In this document: positions 16,786-25,934 of the stretch, piece by piece
Layout of the letters: every line of letters begins with the position of its first letter
How positions within the stretch are numbered: the first letter of the stretch is position 1
Source: Flavobacterium sandaracinum
GTDB taxonomy: Bacteria > Bacteroidota > Bacteroidia > Flavobacteriales > Flavobacteriaceae
Reading direction: 5' to 3'
DNA length: 64,000 nucleotides
Assembly (NCBI RefSeq): GCF_004349135.1
Contig: NZ_SMFN01000012.1
Span: 61,103-125,102 of the forward strand
Program-made: the position numbers and the translations under genes
The notes under the pieces: model-generated
Databases searched by the model: none
The model's input: only the letters and a program-made list of their open reading frames with translations
Told to the model about the DNA's origin: nothing

Positions 16786-17125
16786 TTTTCAACATATAAG
16801 ACAGGTAAGTTTTTCTTTTACAAAGATTCACTGATAAAAAATAAGATTCACTAAGCTGTTATTTAAACATATAAGGAATATAAGTGCATGTAAGTTTTAA
16901 ACTCAGACAAATACAGCAAGGGTTGTTGTTCCAAAGGAATCGCTACTAATTGAGTTTGGTTTCTTTTCAACATATAAGACAGGTAAGTTTTCTTTCGGAA
17001 AGTCTCAGAGAGGAAGAAATAAGATTTACAAATCAGGTTTTTAACATATAAGTCATGTAAGTGCGTATCAGTTTTAAGCTTAAACAAATGAGGCAACGTT
17101 TATCATTCCTGATGAATCGATGGCA
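16786..17125 (+). repeat. Imperfect tandem repeat, about 178-bp unit, two copies
   Basis: CAACATATAAGACAGGTAAG occurs at 16790 and again at 16968; the copies stay alignable through AAATAAGATT, AACATATAAG, GTTTTAA and the ends near 16945 and 17125. Inside each unit AACATATAAG also occurs twice (16791, 16866, 16969, 17043). The region has no convincing gene; a 77-residue frame on the minus strand simply reads through both copies. This looks like a non-coding intergenic repeat family. Function unknown. Confidence 0.75.
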
Positions 17126-17184
17126 GTGCCTCTCCATAAAAATAGAGTCCTTATATCCAAAAGTTCTTTCGAGTTCTAAATGTT

Positions 17185-17330
17185 TCTAGCCTTGATAGCA
17201 GTGGAAAGCCTTTGCGAGGTGAAAACCATTTTTTTCTGGTTAAGGCAGAGCGACCGCAGGAAGCTCCTGCCCTAACCTAGAAAAAAGGTTTGAGCCTGCA
17301 AAGCTTGAAACGGATAGCGAGAATAGCTAC
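17185..17330 (+). ncRNA. Structured RNA element, copy 1 (Flavo-1-like?)
   Basis: The element begins TAGCCTTGATAGCAGTGG and ends CGGATAGCGAGAATAGCTA. AAGCCTTTGC (17206-17215) can pair with GCAAAGCTT (17299-17307) leaving one C bulged. Inside lie small hairpins: AACC/GGTT (17224-17242), GGCAG/CTGCC (17244-17272) and AACC/GGTT (17274-17290). The 5' CTTG can pair with the 3' CGAG, where the two other copies in this window have CCCG and CGGG, a compensatory change. It stands between the tandem repeat and recG, on the recG strand, about 190 bases before its ATG and probably upstream of the recG promoter. Confidence 0.65.
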
Positions 17331-17430
17331 TAAGGAAAAAATATTTCATGGTAGCTGAAATGACATACGTTATTTTGACTCTATTGCTATTGCCAATACC
17401 TAATTTTTTGATCCTTTGTGATTTTCTATT

Positions 17431-17460
17431 TTGCAAACAAAAAACTATCTTCGTACTTTG
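17431..17460 (+). promoter_or_regulatory. Possible recG promoter
   Basis: A TTG at 17431-17433 lies about 20 bases ahead of TACTTTG (17454-17460), a one-base-short variant of TAnnTTTG. Transcription would start near 17467, 57 bases before the recG ATG. Approximate match only. Confidence 0.35.
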
Positions 17461-17523
17461 CAAGAAAGAAGAATTTTGACTTTAAAAGTGTGGTTCTTTT
17501 TGTAGTTTCCCAAATAATTTAAA

Positions 17524-19635
17524 ATGTCTGTTAACAACCTCCTCCTTACTCCTATAGAATATTTAAAAGGCGTTGGTCCCAATCGGGGCGAATTGCTGCG
17601 TAAAGAATTGGGAATTTACAAGTATGTGGATTTAGTGAATTTTTTCCCCAACAGATACATTGACCGAACGCGGTATTACAAGATTAACGAACTGCAAAAC
17701 AACAGTGCCGAGGTTCAAATAATTGGTAAAATAATCAACATTAAAACGGTTGAATTTGGCAGAAACCAAAAGCGTTTGGTCGCCTCCTTTGTGGATGATA
17801 CGGGCCAAATGGAACTCGTTTGGTTTCAAGGACATAAATGGATTCGAGAGAGCTTAAAGCTCAATGAAATTTGTGTGATTTTTGGGAAATGCACGTCTTT
17901 TGGCAGTACATTCAATATGGCGCATCCGGAAATTGAGTTGATGAGCGAACATGAAAAAAGCTTGCGTTCCGCCATGCAACCCGTTTATCCTTCGACCGAA
18001 ACCTTGACAAATCGTGGTATTTCAAATCGAGTGATTAATAAAATGATGCAGCAATTGTTTCTGGAAACACAAGCGTTGTTTACGGAAACATTACCGGATT
18101 ATTTAATTCAAGAATTAAAGCTAATTCCTAAAAAAGCGGCTTTATTCAATATTCATTTTCCAAAAAGCACCGAAGTTTTGGCGAAAGCTAAATTCCGATT
18201 AATATTTGAAGAATTGTTTTTTATCCAGTTGCAATTAATCACAAAAAATCTCATTAGGAAACACAAAATAAAAGGACACCCATTTTCGATTGTCGGTAAC
18301 TATTTTAATGATTTTTACCAAAATCATTTGCCTTTTCAGTTGACCAATGCTCAAAAAAGAGTAATCAAAGAAATACGAACGGACATGGGAAGCAACGCCC
18401 AAATGAACCGTTTGCTGCAGGGTGACGTAGGTTCCGGAAAAACCATTGTGGCTTTTATGAGCATGCTTTTGGCACTAGATAATGGTTTTCAGGCGTGCTT
18501 GATGGCGCCCACGGAAATCTTGGCAAATCAGCATTTTATTGGCTTATCAGAATTAGCCGAAACTCTAAATATAAATATCAGAATCTTAACGGGTTCTACT
18601 AAAATAGCACAACGCCGAATTATTCATGAAGAATTGGAAAACGGTACTTTACATATCCTTATCGGAACACATGCTTTACTAGAGGACAAAGTGAAATTTA
18701 AGAATTTAGGACTCGCTGTAATTGATGAACAACACCGTTTTGGCGTAGAACAACGCTCTAAATTGTGGAAGAAAAATGTGATTCCCCCACACGTTTTGGT
18801 GATGACCGCCACGCCTATTCCACGAACATTAGCCATGAGTTTGTATGGCGATTTAGACATTTCAGTAATCGATGAATTGCCTCCGGGACGTAAACCAATT
18901 CAGACCGTACATCGTTTTGATAGTAACAGATTAAAAGTTTGGAAATTCCTTCGGGACGAAATTGCTTTGGGACGCCAAATTTATATTGTGTACCCTTTAA
19001 TTCAGGAATCAGAAAAAATGGATTTCAAAGATTTAATGGACGGTTACGAAAGTGTTTCAAGAGATTTTCCTTTGCCACACTATTCGATTTCTATTCTTCA
19101 CGGAAAAATGAAACCAGCAGAAAAAGATGCTGAAATGAAACGTTTTTCGGAAGGAAAAACCAATATTATGGTAGCCACCACCGTAATTGAAGTCGGCGTA
19201 AATGTTCCGAACGCTAGTGTGATGATTATTGAAAGTGCAGAACGTTTTGGATTATCGCAACTGCATCAGCTTCGTGGTCGTGTGGGTCGTGGAGCAGAAC
19301 AAAGTTATTGCATCCTGATGACGAGTCATAAATTGAGTTCCGACAGTAAAACCCGGATGGAAACCATGGTACAAACCAATGATGGTTTTGAAATTGCCGA
19401 AGTCGACCTAAAACTCCGAGGTCCGGGTGATTTAATGGGAACGCAACAAAGCGGCGTGCTTAATCTTCAAATTGCCGATTTGGTTCGAGACCGAGATACT
19501 TTGGCTCTAGCCAGGAATTATGCTTTGAAATTGCTGAAAGACGATGCCGGAATGCAAAAACCGGAACATGCAGCTTTGAGAGCTGTTTTTATCGAAATGA
19601 CCAAAAAGAAAAATATTTGGAATTATATTAGTTAA
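17524..19635 (+). CDS. recG: ATP-dependent DNA helicase RecG
   Basis: A 703-residue RecG, the branch-migrating helicase that regresses stalled replication forks and resolves Holliday-type junctions. The N-terminal wedge (OB) domain lies at about 55-150 (VQIIGKIINIKTVEF), then superfamily 2 motifs: Walker A GDVGSGKT (300-307), MAPTEILANQH, DEQH (401-404), TATPIPRTLAMSLYGDLD, and in the second RecA domain TTVIEVGVNVPNA and LRGRVGRGAEQSYC. The C-terminal region carries DLKLRGPGDLMGTQQSG, the RecG TRG/hook segment. Full normal length. It has no close operon partner; a structured RNA element and repeats precede it. Confidence 0.97.
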   Translation: MSVNNLLLTPIEYLKGVGPNRGELLRKELGIYKYVDLVNFFPNRYIDRTRYYKINELQNNSAEVQIIGKIINIKTVEFGRNQKRLVASFVDDTGQMELVWFQGHKWIRESLKLNEICVIFGKCTSFGSTFNMAHPEIELMSEHEKSLRSAMQPVYPSTETLTNRGISNRVINKMMQQLFLETQALFTETLPDYLIQELKLIPKKAALFNIHFPKSTEVLAKAKFRLIFEELFFIQLQLITKNLIRKHKIKGHPFSIVGNYFNDFYQNHLPFQLTNAQKRVIKEIRTDMGSNAQMNRLLQGDVGSGKTIVAFMSMLLALDNGFQACLMAPTEILANQHFIGLSELAETLNINIRILTGSTKIAQRRIIHEELENGTLHILIGTHALLEDKVKFKNLGLAVIDEQHRFGVEQRSKLWKKNVIPPHVLVMTATPIPRTLAMSLYGDLDISVIDELPPGRKPIQTVHRFDSNRLKVWKFLRDEIALGRQIYIVYPLIQESEKMDFKDLMDGYESVSRDFPLPHYSISILHGKMKPAEKDAEMKRFSEGKTNIMVATTVIEVGVNVPNASVMIIESAERFGLSQLHQLRGRVGRGAEQSYCILMTSHKLSSDSKTRMETMVQTNDGFEIAEVDLKLRGPGDLMGTQQSGVLNLQIADLVRDRDTLALARNYALKLLKDDAGMQKPEHAALRAVFIEMTKKKNIWNYIS

Positions 19636-20160
19636 GTGGCATTACAAATGTTTTTATTTAAAATATTAGACCGGTATTTTTATTTAAGATATTAGTTCGT
19701 TTCGACTACAATATATCAGTTTTAAATACTATTAATCAGTTATTTGATCATTTTATTTGTTTTTTAAATTCCTGTTTCAATTATTAAAACTCATACCTCT
19801 TAACCCGTTGGGTGCAATTATTCAAAACGTCAGTTCGACTATTTTTTGTGAAGTAAAACGGAACAAAACTTCTCGATACGCTACGCTTCTCGAAGTAGCG
19901 TGTATCGAGAACTGCTTTTAATGAAATTTTTCTTGCTCTCGATACATTTTACTTCCCCAAGCTTCGGGAGAAAGATACTCGAACTCTCGAAAAATTACTA
20001 TCAAAACTACTTACACCAAAGGGTACTTCATAATTTTTTAGAAATATATTACTTAATTTTTATCTCATAAAAACTTTTTTCAATTCTTGCTTAAACCATT
20101 TTCATTTTTGGGTGTCCTATCATCTAGCCTTTAGAATGGATTGTATCCATCTACAAAATA
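19636..20160. repeat. Intergenic region with short direct and inverted repeats
   Basis: Between recG and the efflux operon I see no gene. A short direct repeat, TTTTATTTAA[A/G]ATATTAG, occurs at about 19649 and 19678. TTCTCGATACGCTAC (19870-19884) and GTAGCGTGTATCGAGAA (19895-19911) form a long stem with a two-base bulge, and related CTCGATAC / GATACTCGA words recur at 19938-19990, an arrangement typical of small palindromic intergenic repeats. Its strand and function cannot be decided. No terminator with a clear T tract follows recG. Confidence 0.5.
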
Positions 20161-20175
20161 TTTCATTTTTAAATG

Positions 20176-20201
20176 TTAATATTTGTATGTACAAACGTTA
20201 A
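20176..20201. promoter_or_regulatory. Candidate operator dyad upstream of the RND efflux operon
   Basis: TTAATATTTGTATGTACAAA and the following CGTTAA form a 26-base dyad centred on TG with 10 of 12 positions Watson-Crick paired (TTTGTA/TACAAA core). It lies about 40 bases ahead of a -7 box and 94 bases before the adaptor ATG. This is the size of a TetR-type site, but no regulator gene adjoins. Confidence 0.4.
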
Positions 20202-20240
20202 AAAAAAATTAACAACATCACAATTTCCGTTTCTAAAACC

Positions 20241-20248
20241 TAAATTTG
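20241..20248 (+). promoter_or_regulatory. Putative -7 element of the efflux operon
   Basis: TAAATTTG matches TAnnTTTG, 46 bases before the adaptor ATG. No TTG at 19-base spacing, so activation or a weak promoter is possible. Confidence 0.4.
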
Positions 20249-20294
20249 TTTTAACTAAAATTATTGAAAACTAATCCTACTTTATATTAAACCC

Positions 20295-21353
20295 ATGAAA
20301 ATAAAATACCTAGTTTATGCCGTGCTAACAATTGGAATCATTGGATTTATCGGTTACAGAATCTCAGAAAATAAAAGTAAAAATGAAGATTCAAAAGACC
20401 AAAAAGGAAAAAGCAAATCGATGAGCGTAAACGGAATAGTAGCAACACCGCAAACTTTTGACAATAATTTGTCACTTTCGGGGTCAATAGAAGCCAATGA
20501 GCAAGTTGAAATCCGAAGTGAAGTTTCTGGAATTGTAGAAGGTATTTATTTTAAGGAAGGAAGTAATGTCAGTAAAGGACAAGTACTTTTTAAGGTAAAT
20601 GATTTAGAGTTAAGAGCGCAGTTGAGACAAACGTCAACCAGAGAAGGATTGGCCTCGGAAAATGAAAGAAGAGCCAAATTATTACTACAAAAAGAGGCCA
20701 TCAGCCAGGAAGAATATGATTTGGCCAGAGCCGATCTAAAATCGGCACAAGCCCAAAGTCAATTGATAAAGGCGCAAATTGCCAAAACATCCGTTAGAGC
20801 ACCATTCTCAGGAAGAATTGGATTGCGTTCTATTTCACCGGGAACTTACATCACACCAACAATTTTAGTGGCAAAATTAGTGAACACTGGAAAATTAAAA
20901 ATTACTTTTTCGATTCCTGAAAAATACGCCAGCCAAGTAAAAACAAATACAACCCTAACGTTTAAAGTGGCCGGTTCTGACGAGAAATATACTGCTAAAG
21001 TATATGCAATCGAACCTGAAGTGGCTGTTGCTACCAGAACATTACAAGTTCGTGCCATTGCGGAAAATAAAACTGGAAAATTATTACCAGGAACATTTGC
21101 AGATGTAGAATTGCCTTTGGATATCATAAAAGATGCAATTGTTGTTCCAACAGAGGCTATTATTCCAGTTCAGAACGGTAAAAAAGTATTTATTTCCAGT
21201 AATGGTCAAGCCAAAGAAGTAATGATAGAAACCGCTACACGAACAGATGCTTCCATACTTGTACTTTCTGGATTGAAAGCAGGTGATACCGTTATTACAA
21301 GTGGCGTAATGTCATTAAAAAACGAAACTCCTGTAAAAGTTCTAATAAAATAG
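20295..21353 (+). CDS. RND efflux periplasmic adaptor subunit (HlyD/MFP family)
   Basis: A 352-residue membrane fusion protein that links the inner-membrane pump to the outer-membrane channel. An N-terminal membrane anchor (about 5-23, YLVYAVLTIGIIGFIGY) is followed by a barrel-sandwich half VEIRSEVSGIVEGIYFKEGS, an alpha-hairpin (about 105-165, with EAISQEEYDLARADLKSAQ), the second lipoyl half VRAPFSGRIGLRSISPGTYI, and a beta-barrel plus C-terminal domain with GTFADVELPL and VPTEAIIPVQNGKKVFI. No lipobox Cys is seen. It is the first gene of an adaptor-pump-channel operon, 68 bases before the pump. Confidence 0.93.
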   Translation: MKIKYLVYAVLTIGIIGFIGYRISENKSKNEDSKDQKGKSKSMSVNGIVATPQTFDNNLSLSGSIEANEQVEIRSEVSGIVEGIYFKEGSNVSKGQVLFKVNDLELRAQLRQTSTREGLASENERRAKLLLQKEAISQEEYDLARADLKSAQAQSQLIKAQIAKTSVRAPFSGRIGLRSISPGTYITPTILVAKLVNTGKLKITFSIPEKYASQVKTNTTLTFKVAGSDEKYTAKVYAIEPEVAVATRTLQVRAIAENKTGKLLPGTFADVELPLDIIKDAIVVPTEAIIPVQNGKKVFISSNGQAKEVMIETATRTDASILVLSGLKAGDTVITSGVMSLKNETPVKVLIK

Positions 21354-21421
21354 ATTGAGATATTAGATTCGTTCCTACCAATCATAAATCTAAAATTAGC
21401 AATCAAAAATCTAAAATCTAA

Positions 21422-24400
21422 ATGAGTTTATCCACAACAAGTATTAGAAGACCCGTATTTACCATAGTAATCAATTTAGCCATCGTATTGTTTGGATTAA
21501 TTGGTTACACCTTTCTGGGCGTTCGAGAATTTCCATCGATTGATCCGGCACAAGTTTCCATTCGTACCAATTATGCCGGTGCAAATGCCGACATCATCGA
21601 ATCCCAAATCACGGAACCGCTTGAAAAAGCGATCAATTCCATTGACGGAATTAGGAACGTGACTTCCTCCAGTGCGCAAGGAAGTAGCAATATTACTATC
21701 GAGTTTAATTTGGATAAAAACTTGGAAGATGCTGCCAATGATGTCCGTGATAAAGTATCGCAAGCCGTTAGAAACCTACCGCAAGATATAGATTCGCCGC
21801 CGGTAGTTTCCAAAGCGGATGCGAATGGTGATGCCATCATTTCGATGACCGTTCAAAGTGATACCAGAAACGCATTAGAACTGAGTGATTATGCTGAAAA
21901 TGTAATTTCACAAAGGCTTGAAACCATTCCTGGTGTGAGTGGTGTCCAAATTTGGGGCCAAAAAAGATACGCAATGCGGTTGTGGATTGACCCGGTTAAA
22001 TTGGCTTCTTACGGCTGTACCGTTTCAGAAGTGAGAGATGCCTTGAACAAACAAAATGTGGAATTACCGTCCGGAAAACTAACGGGAGACAATACTGAAT
22101 TGACGGTAAAAACCGTTGGAAACCTTTCTACTGCTGAAGAATTTAATAATATCATTATTCGTTCTGAAGGGGAAAAAGTAGTACGTTTCAGCGATGTAGG
22201 AACCGCAATCCTAGGACCTGAAAACACAGAAACTAAAATGACGCAATCTGGAGCGCCATTAGTAGGTGTAGCTATTGTGCCACTTCCGGGAGCCAATTAT
22301 TTAGATATTTCTACTGCTTTTTACAAGGAATTCGAAAAATTAAAAAAAGATTTACCTAAAGATATTAAGCTGAATATCGCTATTGATAATACTATTTTCG
22401 TAAAAAAATCAGTAATTGAAGTAGCGGAAACATTAGGGATTTCTATTGTTTTGGTAATCTTGATTATCTATTTATTCTTTAGGGATTGGGCGATTGCGTT
22501 TAGACCCTTGATTGATATTCCCGTTTCGTTAATCGCTACATTTTTTATTATGTGGCTTTTTGGATTTTCCATTAATGTCTTGACATTATTGGCAATCGTT
22601 CTGGCAACAGGACTTGTGGTCGATGATGGAATTGTGGTCACCGAGAATATTTTCAAAAAAGTAGAAGAAGGCATGACGCCAATCGAGGCAGCCATCAAAG
22701 GGTCTAACGAAATATTTTTTGCAGTAATTTCGATTTCAATCACCTTAGCAGCGGTATTTCTTCCAGTAATTTTCCTCGAAGGATTTGTCGGGCGACTGTT
22801 TCGGGAATTTGGCGTCGTCATTGGTGCTGCCGTTTTGATTTCGGCATTTGTATCGCTGACTTTAACCCCAATGTTGAACGCTTATTTAATGAAAGGCGGC
22901 GAACAAAAAAAATCAAAATTCTACATTCGTACTGAACCTTACTTTCAACAATTAAACAGTGGTTATGCAAGTGCATTAAGCCGTTTCATGAAGAAAAAAT
23001 GGTTGAGTTTCCCAATTCTAATTGCTTGTTTTGGATTAATTTATTTGTTTTTCAACCTTTTGCAAAAAGAAACAGCACCTTATGATGACCGAAGTGGTTT
23101 TGTTTTACGAATGACAACTCCTGAAGGTTCTTCTTATGAATACACAGATCGCTTCATGCAAGAAGTATCAAAATTAGTTGATGACTCGATTCCGGGCAAA
23201 AAAGTAGCCTTGGTAATTACCTCTCCTGGTTTTGGATCTTCATCAGTAAATAGTGGTTTTATTCGGGTATCCTTAGTTCAACCAAATGAAAGAACCGATT
23301 CACAAAAAGAAATTGCAGAAAAATTGACCAAATGGACGAAGCAATATCCCGACGCAAAAACATCCGTAATTGAGCAACCAACAATTGCTGTGAACCGACG
23401 CGGTGGTTTGCCGATTCAATATATTATTCAAGCGCCAAACTTTAAAAAACTGGAAGAAAAAATTCCTATTTTTATGGATGAAGTAGCTAAAAACCCAACT
23501 TTTGCCGTTAGTGATGTGAATTTAAAATTCAATAAACCAGAAGTTAATGTCACCATTGACAGAGAAAAAGCGGAAAGTTTAGGAATTTCGGTGATTGATA
23601 TTGCGCAAACGTTACAACTTTCCTTGAGTGGACAGCGTTTTGGTTATTTCATGAGAAATGGAAAACAATATCAGGTTATTGGACAATTTGATCAAAAAGA
23701 CCGTTCGAAACCATTGGATTTAACTTCGATGTTTGTCAAAAATAATATGGGACAATTGATCCAAATGGATAACGTGGTAACAATTGAAGAAAAAAGTAAT
23801 CCGCCACAATTGTATCACAACAATCGTTATATGGCGGCCACTGTTTCTGCTGGTCTTGCTCCGGGCAAAAGTATCAGCGATGGAATTGATGCGATGAACG
23901 AAATTAAAGCCAAAGTTCTTGACGATAGTTTTACAACTGATTTAGGTGGAGAATCTCGAGATTTTGTCGAAAGTAGTTCGAATACTGCCTTTGCATTTGG
24001 ATTGGCTTTACTGCTAATATTTTTAATTTTGGCAGCACAATTTGAGAGTTTTATTGACCCATTCATTATTATTCTAACCGTACCAATGGCCGTTGCAGGA
24101 GCTTTATTCTCGTTGTGGTTGTTTGACCAAACGTGGAATATTTTCAGCCAAATTGGAACTGTAATGCTTATTGGTTTAGTAACCAAAAACGGAATCTTGA
24201 TTGTCGAGTTTGCCAACCAACTTCGAGAGCAAGGCAAACCAAAATTAGAAGCCATTTTAGAAGCTTCGGAAGCGAGATTACGTCCAATTTTAATGACGAG
24301 TTTAGCTATTTCATTAGGTGCACTACCAATTGCAATGTCACTTGGAGCAGCTTCAACGAGTCGAATTGGAATGGGAGTTGTAATTGTAGGTGGAACTATT

Positions 24401-24517
24401 TTCTCTTTAGTGTTAACTTTATTTGTTATTCCCGCAATGTATTTGATGTGGTCCAAAGCCAGAAAACACTATCCTGAATTTGATCATATTGAAGAATATG
24501 AGAAAGAAGTTAAATAA
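21422..24517 (+). CDS. RND efflux pump, inner-membrane permease (AcrB/HAE1 type)
   Basis: The 1031-residue pump is a trimeric proton-driven exporter of hydrophobic or amphiphilic drugs, bile salts or similar compounds. It opens with the TM1 region SIRRPVFTIVINLAIVLFGLIGY, has two large periplasmic loops and twelve membrane spans, and the TM4 proton-relay aspartates in TGLVVDDGIVVTENIF (about 395-410). The second half has the matching AFGLALLLIFLILAAQFES and GLVTKNGILIVEFAN, and ends with YLMWSK. It is close in length to AcrB (1049). The missing hydrophilic tail and the absence of heavy-metal motifs support the HAE1 class; the substrate is unknown. Confidence 0.95.
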   Translation: MSLSTTSIRRPVFTIVINLAIVLFGLIGYTFLGVREFPSIDPAQVSIRTNYAGANADIIESQITEPLEKAINSIDGIRNVTSSSAQGSSNITIEFNLDKNLEDAANDVRDKVSQAVRNLPQDIDSPPVVSKADANGDAIISMTVQSDTRNALELSDYAENVISQRLETIPGVSGVQIWGQKRYAMRLWIDPVKLASYGCTVSEVRDALNKQNVELPSGKLTGDNTELTVKTVGNLSTAEEFNNIIIRSEGEKVVRFSDVGTAILGPENTETKMTQSGAPLVGVAIVPLPGANYLDISTAFYKEFEKLKKDLPKDIKLNIAIDNTIFVKKSVIEVAETLGISIVLVILIIYLFFRDWAIAFRPLIDIPVSLIATFFIMWLFGFSINVLTLLAIVLATGLVVDDGIVVTENIFKKVEEGMTPIEAAIKGSNEIFFAVISISITLAAVFLPVIFLEGFVGRLFREFGVVIGAAVLISAFVSLTLTPMLNAYLMKGGEQKKSKFYIRTEPYFQQLNSGYASALSRFMKKKWLSFPILIACFGLIYLFFNLLQKETAPYDDRSGFVLRMTTPEGSSYEYTDRFMQEVSKLVDDSIPGKKVALVITSPGFGSSSVNSGFIRVSLVQPNERTDSQKEIAEKLTKWTKQYPDAKTSVIEQPTIAVNRRGGLPIQYIIQAPNFKKLEEKIPIFMDEVAKNPTFAVSDVNLKFNKPEVNVTIDREKAESLGISVIDIAQTLQLSLSGQRFGYFMRNGKQYQVIGQFDQKDRSKPLDLTSMFVKNNMGQLIQMDNVVTIEEKSNPPQLYHNNRYMAATVSAGLAPGKSISDGIDAMNEIKAKVLDDSFTTDLGGESRDFVESSSNTAFAFGLALLLIFLILAAQFESFIDPFIIILTVPMAVAGALFSLWLFDQTWNIFSQIGTVMLIGLVTKNGILIVEFANQLREQGKPKLEAILEASEARLRPILMTSLAISLGALPIAMSLGAASTSRIGMGVVIVGGTIFSLVLTLFVIPAMYLMWSKARKHYPEFDHIEEYEKEVK

Positions 24518-24592
24518 TTTGAATGAACGCTGATGATTTGGATTAAAATATTCTTTTGAATAACTAATAATCTGAGTCAAAAAAATATAATT

Positions 24593-25906
24593 ATGACACA
24601 TACTAAAATACTTTTTCAAAATTTTATTCTACTATTGTTCTTTACAACAACGGCTAGTGCACAACAAGTCCTGACATTAGAAAACGCAGTTAAAATTGCT
24701 TTGGAAAACAATTACGAAATAAAAATTGCTACCAACAACTTGACCATTCAAAAAACAAACGTAGCCATTGGTAATGCTGGAATGTTACCAACTGTTAGTG
24801 CTAATGTACTTGATAATAATAGTGTTCAAAACAGTTCTCAAATACGTCAGGACGGGACAGAAACAGAATTAGATAATGCTAAAAACAACAGTTTAAGCTA
24901 CGGGGTTGGACTAGATTGGACTATTTTTGATGGATTGCGAATGTTTGCTAGAATGGATCAACTCAAAGAATTGCAAAAATTAGGCGAAGCGCAATTAAAG
25001 TTGACATTGATTACCCGAATAAGCGATGTGAATGCGGCGTATTATGATTTGGTTCAGCAACAACAACAATTAGCGGCATTAGATACTACAATTGTTATTT
25101 CAAATCAGCGATTGACTTTGGCACAAAACAGATTTACAATTGGAAAAGCATCTAAATTAGAAGTTCTAAATGCTCAAGTAGATTTAAATACGGATCAAGT
25201 AGCGCTGTTGAGACAAAAGGAATTGTATGCTAATAGCAAAATCTTACTAAATCAGTTAATGGCCAGAGATGTTGCTACAGATTTCAAAGTAATTGACCAA
25301 CTTGAAGTTGATTCCTTACTGTTACTGCCAGAACTTAAAGCATTAGCCGAAAAGCAAAATCCACAATTAGAAACTCAAATTATTAATAAAAGAGTAGCCG
25401 AATTAGAATTAAAGCAAATTAAAGCGGCACGTTACCCTACCATACGAGTAAATACTGCTTATAATTTTTCAGAAAGTCAATCTAGTCTGGGGTTTGTGAA
25501 AGAATCTCAATCCAGAGGTTTTAACTATGGTTTTAGTGCTTCATTAAACTTATTTGATGGTTTTGCACAAAACCGAAATGAGAAAATTGCTAAGATTCAA
25601 ATTGAAAATTCGAAGTTAAATATAGATCAGCAAAATTTAGTTTTAAACTCACAGTTAGCCACTTCGTATCAGACTTATTTAACTAATTTAGAATTGATTG
25701 CACTAGAAGAAAAAAACGAATTGATTGCCAAACAAAATCTGAACATAACCCTAGACAAATTCCGCATCGGTACGATAACCACTTTAGAATTTAGAACCGC
25801 ACAATTGAATTATGTCAATGCCAAAGTGCGTTTCAGTAATGCTCAATTTCAAGGAAAATTATCTGAAATCGCATTGCGCGAATTGGCAGGAAATCTTATT
25901 TTTTAA
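24593..25906 (+). CDS. TolC-family outer-membrane efflux protein
   Basis: The 437-residue outer-membrane channel that completes the tripartite pump. It has a signal peptide (MTHTKILFQNF...TTTASAQQ), then two repeats of long coiled-coil helices with the characteristic opening LTLENAVKIALENNYEIKIA (about 27-46) and the second-repeat mark NLFDGFAQNRNEKIAK (about 326-341). The YGVGLDWTIFDGLRMFARMD stretch is the first beta-barrel strand turn; the helical barrel forms a trimer spanning the periplasm. It follows the pump by 75 bases on the same strand and precedes a bestrophin-like gene by 28 bases. Confidence 0.93.
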   Translation: MTHTKILFQNFILLLFFTTTASAQQVLTLENAVKIALENNYEIKIATNNLTIQKTNVAIGNAGMLPTVSANVLDNNSVQNSSQIRQDGTETELDNAKNNSLSYGVGLDWTIFDGLRMFARMDQLKELQKLGEAQLKLTLITRISDVNAAYYDLVQQQQQLAALDTTIVISNQRLTLAQNRFTIGKASKLEVLNAQVDLNTDQVALLRQKELYANSKILLNQLMARDVATDFKVIDQLEVDSLLLLPELKALAEKQNPQLETQIINKRVAELELKQIKAARYPTIRVNTAYNFSESQSSLGFVKESQSRGFNYGFSASLNLFDGFAQNRNEKIAKIQIENSKLNIDQQNLVLNSQLATSYQTYLTNLELIALEEKNELIAKQNLNITLDKFRIGTITTLEFRTAQLNYVNAKVRFSNAQFQGKLSEIALRELAGNLIF

Positions 25907-25934
25907 TTTACTTTTGTTAAAAAAAGCATCTTAA

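Noticed and set aside
16791..17052. Possible CRISPR array
   Set aside because: AACATATAAG occurs four times, but the distances are 75, 103 and 74 bases, the repeat is only 10 bases and the spacers are themselves similar; there are no cas genes.
16863..17096. 77-residue minus-strand frame
   Set aside because: It runs across the two copies of a tandem repeat and its sequence simply mirrors the repeat (two YLSYML/LHSLYV-like ends); no start signal or domain.
17272..17463. 63-residue minus-strand frame in front of recG
   Set aside because: It lies inside the structured RNA element and the recG leader, on the strand opposite to the RNA.
23827..24456. 209-residue minus-strand frame inside the RND pump gene
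   Set aside because: Antisense shadow of a strongly conserved membrane-protein gene; no domain, no start region, low-complexity composition.
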